A stretch of DNA of 6,146 nt from Gammaproteobacteria bacterium (GTDB taxonomy: Bacteria; Pseudomonadota; Gammaproteobacteria; DRJJ01), in the NCBI GenBank assembly GCA_011052255.1, contig DRJJ01000283.1, positions 1 to 6,146 on the forward strand. The letters are read 5' to 3'. Shown piece after piece: positions 1 through 6,146 of the stretch; the stretch's first letter is position 1; each line of letters opens with the position of its first letter. Below the pieces are notes generated by a model. That model worked only from the letters and a program-made list of their open reading frames with translations. It ran no database searches and was not told the origin of the DNA. The translations under genes and the position numbers were made by a program.

Positions 1-3000
1 GTAGGTCGTATTTTATCGAAAGATTATGTCAACACGGAAACCGGTGAGCTGGTAGCCAGCGCGAATGAAGAGCTGACCGAAGAATTGATTGGCCTGCTGT
101 TCGAAGCCGGGTTCAAAGAGCTGGAAACCCTGTTTGTTAACGATCTGGATCACGGTCCTTACATGTCAAATACTCTGCGTATCGACAGCACAGGCAGTCA
201 GCTCGAAGCGCAGGTAGAAATCTATCGTATGATGCGCCCTGGCGAGCCACCCACCAAGGATGCGGCACAGAATCTGTTTAACAACCTGTTTTTCAATCCG
301 GATCGTTATGACCTTTCTGGTGTAGGTCGCATGAAGTTTAATCGCCGTGTTGGTCGCGACAGCGATACCGGTGAAGGTGTATTGTCCAGTGATGATGTGG
401 TAACCGTATTAACAACACTGCTGGATATCCGCAATGGTAACGGCCAGGTGGATGATATCGACCATCTTGGCAACCGTCGTATTCGTTGTGTGGGTGAAAT
501 GGCAGAAAATGTTTTCCGTGTCGGACTGGTGCGTGTAGAGCGTGCAGTCAAGGATCGCCTGAGTCTGGCAGAATCTGAAGGCCTGATGCCACAGGAAATG
601 ATCAACGCCAAGCCGGTTGCTGCAGCGATCAAGGAATTCTTTGGTTCGTCACAACTTTCCCAGTTTATGGATCAGAATAACCCGCTGTCAGAAGTAACGC
701 ACAAGCGTCGTGTTTCGGCACTGGGTCCGGGCGGGCTGACACGCGAGCGTGCCGGCTTCGAGGTTCGCGACGTGCATCCTACCCATTACGGTCGTGTTTG
801 TCCGATTGAAACACCGGAAGGACCGAATATTGGTCTGATCAACTCACTGGCTGTGTATGCACGCACCAATGACTACGGTTTTCTTGAAACACCTTATCGC
901 AAGGTCATCAAGGGTCGGGCAACGGCTGATGTCGATTATCTTTCTGCGATTGAGGAAGGCAACTTTATTATTGCACAGGCCAATGCAGGTATGGATCAAA
1001 AAGGCAAGCTGACCGATGAGCTGGTTGCCTGCCGCCATATGAATGAATTCACCCTGGCGACGTCTGACAAGGTACAGTATATGGATGTGTCGCCACGTCA
1101 GGTGGTGTCGGTGGCTGCGGCGCTGATTCCATTCCTGGAGCACGATGATGCTAACCGTGCATTGATGGGCTCCAATATGCAACGTCAGGCTGTACCGACC
1201 TTGCGTGCAGACAAACCACTGGTCGGTACCGGTATTGAGCGTACCGTGGCGATTGACTCCGGTGTTACCGAAGTCGCGCGTCGTGGTGGTACCGTCGATT
1301 CAGTTGATGCCGGCCGTATCGTAGTTCGGGTGAACGATGATGAAGCCGAAGCAGGCAAGTCCGGTGTCGATATCTATACGCTGATCAAGTACACCCGCTC
1401 TAACCAGAACACCTGTATTAACCAGCGTCCACTGGTTAAACCGGGTGATGTCGTCGCTCGCGGAGACGTGCTGGCCGATGGCCCGAGTACGGATCTGGGT
1501 GAGTTGGCCCTGGGGCAGAACCTGCAAGTGGCCTTTATGCCGTGGAATGGTTACAACTTTGAGGACTCTATCCTGATTTCGGAGCGCCTGGTGCAGGAAG
1601 ACCGCCTGACCACGATCCACATCGAGGAGCTGACCTGCGTCGCACGTGATACCAAGCTGGGTTCTGAAGAAATCAGTGGCGATATCCCGAATGTAGGTGA
1701 ATCTGCGCTGTCCAAGCTTGATGAGTCCGGCATCGTTTACATCGGTGCCGAGGTCAAGCCGGGCGACATACTGGTCGGCAAGGTAACACCAAAGGGTGAG
1801 ACCCAGCTGACACCGGAAGAAAAACTACTGCGTGCCATCTTTGGTGAAAAGGCCGCAGACGTGAAAGACACCTCCTTACGCGTACCCTCCGGCATGGATG
1901 GTACGGTTATCGACGTACAGGTATTCACACGTGATGGTGTCGAAAAAGACGCCCGTTCACTGGCCATTGAAAACATCCAGCTGGAACAGGTGCGTAAGGA
2001 TCTGGACGACCAGCTGCGTATTCTGGAGTCGGATGTATACGAACGTATCGAACGCTTCCTGATTGGCAAGGTGGCTGATGCAGGTCCAAACCAGCTCAAG
2101 GCAGGCACCAAGATTACCAAGGTCTATCTGATCGAGATGGCGCGTGAAAAATGGTTTGAAATCAGAATGCGCAATGATGATGCCAACCAGCAGCTGGAAG
2201 CGACAGCGACACAACTGCAGGACCAGCGCCGTGATCTGGATGCGCAGTTTGAAGATAAAAAACGTAAAATCACCACCGGTGACGATCTGGCGCCCGGTGT
2301 GCTGAAGATGGTCAAGGTATATATGGCCGTCAAGCGCCGTATTCAGCCGGGTGACAAAATGGCCGGACGCCATGGTAACAAGGGTGTAATTTCCATGATT
2401 GTTCCGGTAGAAGATATGCCCTATCAGGCAGATGGTACTCCGGTTGATATCGTGCTGAATCCACTGGGTGTACCGTCACGTATGAACGTTGGGCAAATAC
2501 TGGAAACCCATCTTGGCTGGGCAGCAAAAGGCCTGGGTATCAAGATAGGTAACATGCTGGAAGCACACAGCAAGATTGAAGAGCTGCGCAAGTTCCTGGA
2601 TCAGATCTATAATGCCACTGGCAAGAAAGAAGATTTCTCGCAGTTCAATGATGATGAAATCATTGAGCTATGCAAAAATCTGAAAGGCGGTGTGCCGATG
2701 GGTACGCCGGTATTCGATGGCGCAGCCGAAGAGGACATCAAGTACCTGCTGCGTCTGGCAGACCTGCCGGAAAGCGGGCAAACCACACTGTACAACGGAC
2801 GTACCGGTGACGAATTCGATCGCAAGATAACGGTAGGCTACATGTATTTGTTGAAACTGAATCATCTGGTGGATGACAAGATGCACGCCCGTTCAACCGG
2901 TCCGTACAGTCTGGTCACGCAGCAACCGCTGGGTGGTAAGGCACAGTTCGGTGGTCAGCGCTTCGGGGAAATGGAGGTCTGGGCGCTGGAAGCATACGGC

Positions 3001-3183
3001 GCAGCCTACACATTGCAGGAAATGCTAACCGTTAAGTCAGATGATGTTAATGGTCGTACCAAGATGTATAAAAACATCGTTGATGGTGATCATCGCATGG
3101 AGGCCGGCATGCCGGAGTCCTTCAATGTATTGATCAAGGAAATTCGTTCGCTGGGTATTAATATCGAGCTGGACGACAAGTAA
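1..3183 (+). CDS. rpoB: DNA-directed RNA polymerase subunit beta, 5'-truncated by window edge
   Basis: This is the beta subunit of core RNA polymerase, which makes RNA from a DNA template in the cytoplasm. The frame is open from base 1 (it begins VGRILSKDY) to TAA at 3181-3183, giving 1060 residues. Residue n here equals E. coli n+292 up to about residue 685, so the first ~292 residues are missing and the full protein would be near 1352 (E. coli 1342). Landmarks seen are the rifampicin region at residues 215-241, with Q513, D516, H526, R529, S531 and L533 equivalents all wild type; IETPEGPN at 270-277; R687 equivalent at 395; the acidic pair in NFEDSI (E521, D522 = E. coli E813, D814); the flap segment EKLLRAIFGEKA; active-site lysines K786 and K794 in DKMAGRHGNKG (= K1065, K1073); and the C-terminal clamp stretch GGKAQFGGQRFGEMEVWALE. 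Compared with E. coli it has 13 extra residues between 685 and 718, and 3 fewer near residues 868-885. It is co-transcribed with rpoC. No internal stop or frameshift is seen. A TTG at 85 is an internal codon, not the start. Confidence 0.99.
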   Translation, partial: VGRILSKDYVNTETGELVASANEELTEELIGLLFEAGFKELETLFVNDLDHGPYMSNTLRIDSTGSQLEAQVEIYRMMRPGEPPTKDAAQNLFNNLFFNPDRYDLSGVGRMKFNRRVGRDSDTGEGVLSSDDVVTVLTTLLDIRNGNGQVDDIDHLGNRRIRCVGEMAENVFRVGLVRVERAVKDRLSLAESEGLMPQEMINAKPVAAAIKEFFGSSQLSQFMDQNNPLSEVTHKRRVSALGPGGLTRERAGFEVRDVHPTHYGRVCPIETPEGPNIGLINSLAVYARTNDYGFLETPYRKVIKGRATADVDYLSAIEEGNFIIAQANAGMDQKGKLTDELVACRHMNEFTLATSDKVQYMDVSPRQVVSVAAALIPFLEHDDANRALMGSNMQRQAVPTLRADKPLVGTGIERTVAIDSGVTEVARRGGTVDSVDAGRIVVRVNDDEAEAGKSGVDIYTLIKYTRSNQNTCINQRPLVKPGDVVARGDVLADGPSTDLGELALGQNLQVAFMPWNGYNFEDSILISERLVQEDRLTTIHIEELTCVARDTKLGSEEISGDIPNVGESALSKLDESGIVYIGAEVKPGDILVGKVTPKGETQLTPEEKLLRAIFGEKAADVKDTSLRVPSGMDGTVIDVQVFTRDGVEKDARSLAIENIQLEQVRKDLDDQLRILESDVYERIERFLIGKVADAGPNQLKAGTKITKVYLIEMAREKWFEIRMRNDDANQQLEATATQLQDQRRDLDAQFEDKKRKITTGDDLAPGVLKMVKVYMAVKRRIQPGDKMAGRHGNKGVISMIVPVEDMPYQADGTPVDIVLNPLGVPSRMNVGQILETHLGWAAKGLGIKIGNMLEAHSKIEELRKFLDQIYNATGKKEDFSQFNDDEIIELCKNLKGGVPMGTPVFDGAAEEDIKYLLRLADLPESGQTTLYNGRTGDEFDRKITVGYMYLLKLNHLVDDKMHARSTGPYSLVTQQPLGGKAQFGGQRFGEMEVWALEAYGAAYTLQEMLTVKSDDVNGRTKMYKNIVDGDHRMEAGMPESFNVLIKEIRSLGINIELDDK

Positions 3184-3221
3184 ACGGGCAATAGTCACAA
3201 GTAACGCATCAGGTTTCAGGC

Positions 3222-3226
3222 AGGGG
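3222..3226 (+). promoter_or_regulatory. Ribosome binding site of rpoC in the rpoB-rpoC spacer
   Basis: AGGGG lies 5 bases before the ATG at 3232 and is preceded by a second purine run, AGG at 3218-3220. It is an imperfect but adequate Shine-Dalgarno match. The spacer (3184-3231) is 48 bases, shorter than the roughly 75 bases I recall for E. coli. It shows no hairpin with a T-run and no promoter-like -35/-10 pair, which fits read-through transcription from rpoB and independent ribosome loading on rpoC. Confidence 0.75.
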
Positions 3227-3231
3227 TAAAC

Positions 3232-6146
<2,915 letters not shown>

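Noticed and set aside
85..87. TTG at 85 as the start of the beta protein
   Set aside because: The frame is open to base 1, and the upstream residues (VGRILSKDYVN, TGELVASAN) align with internal E. coli RpoB, so the gene simply runs off the window.
3104..3115. Perfect 12-base palindrome CCGGCATGCCGG near the end of rpoB
   Set aside because: It encodes part of the conserved beta segment EAGMPESF, has no T-run after it and sits inside the coding sequence. It is best explained by codon choice.

Overview
This window is a piece of the rpoB-rpoC operon of a bacterium, most likely a gammaproteobacterium. It encodes the two large catalytic subunits of RNA polymerase. Recalled Escherichia coli sequences were used as the yardstick, and identity is very high in all catalytic motifs. 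The beta protein differs from E. coli mainly in its second dispensable region, which is 13 residues longer. As far as I can recall, that longer form is usual in gammaproteobacteria outside the enteric group (Pseudomonas-like lineages). Base composition is close to 50% G+C by eye. I cannot name a genus.

Layout: positions 1-3183 hold the 3' part of rpoB (1060 codons; about 292 N-terminal codons lie upstream of the window). Positions 3184-3231 are a 48-base spacer carrying the rpoC ribosome binding site. Positions 3232-6146 hold the 5' part of rpoC (971 complete codons plus two bases; roughly 430 codons lie downstream). Both genes are on the + strand and happen to be in the same reading frame. 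There is no terminator, tRNA, rRNA, mobile element, CRISPR array or accessory gene.

How they work together: beta and beta' form the two pincers of core RNA polymerase. Beta brings the acidic pair and two active-site lysines near the nucleotide, plus the rifampicin pocket. Beta' brings the three aspartates that hold the catalytic magnesium, the bridge helix, the trigger loop, both zinc-binding sites and the sigma-binding clamp helices. All these elements within the window are intact. Residue numbering of beta' matches E. coli exactly at every landmark from 70 to 936.

I looked for an undescribed system and found none. This is ordinary core-genome sequence, and the findings are modest points about lineage-specific insertions, drug-site genotype and ppGpp-site conservation.
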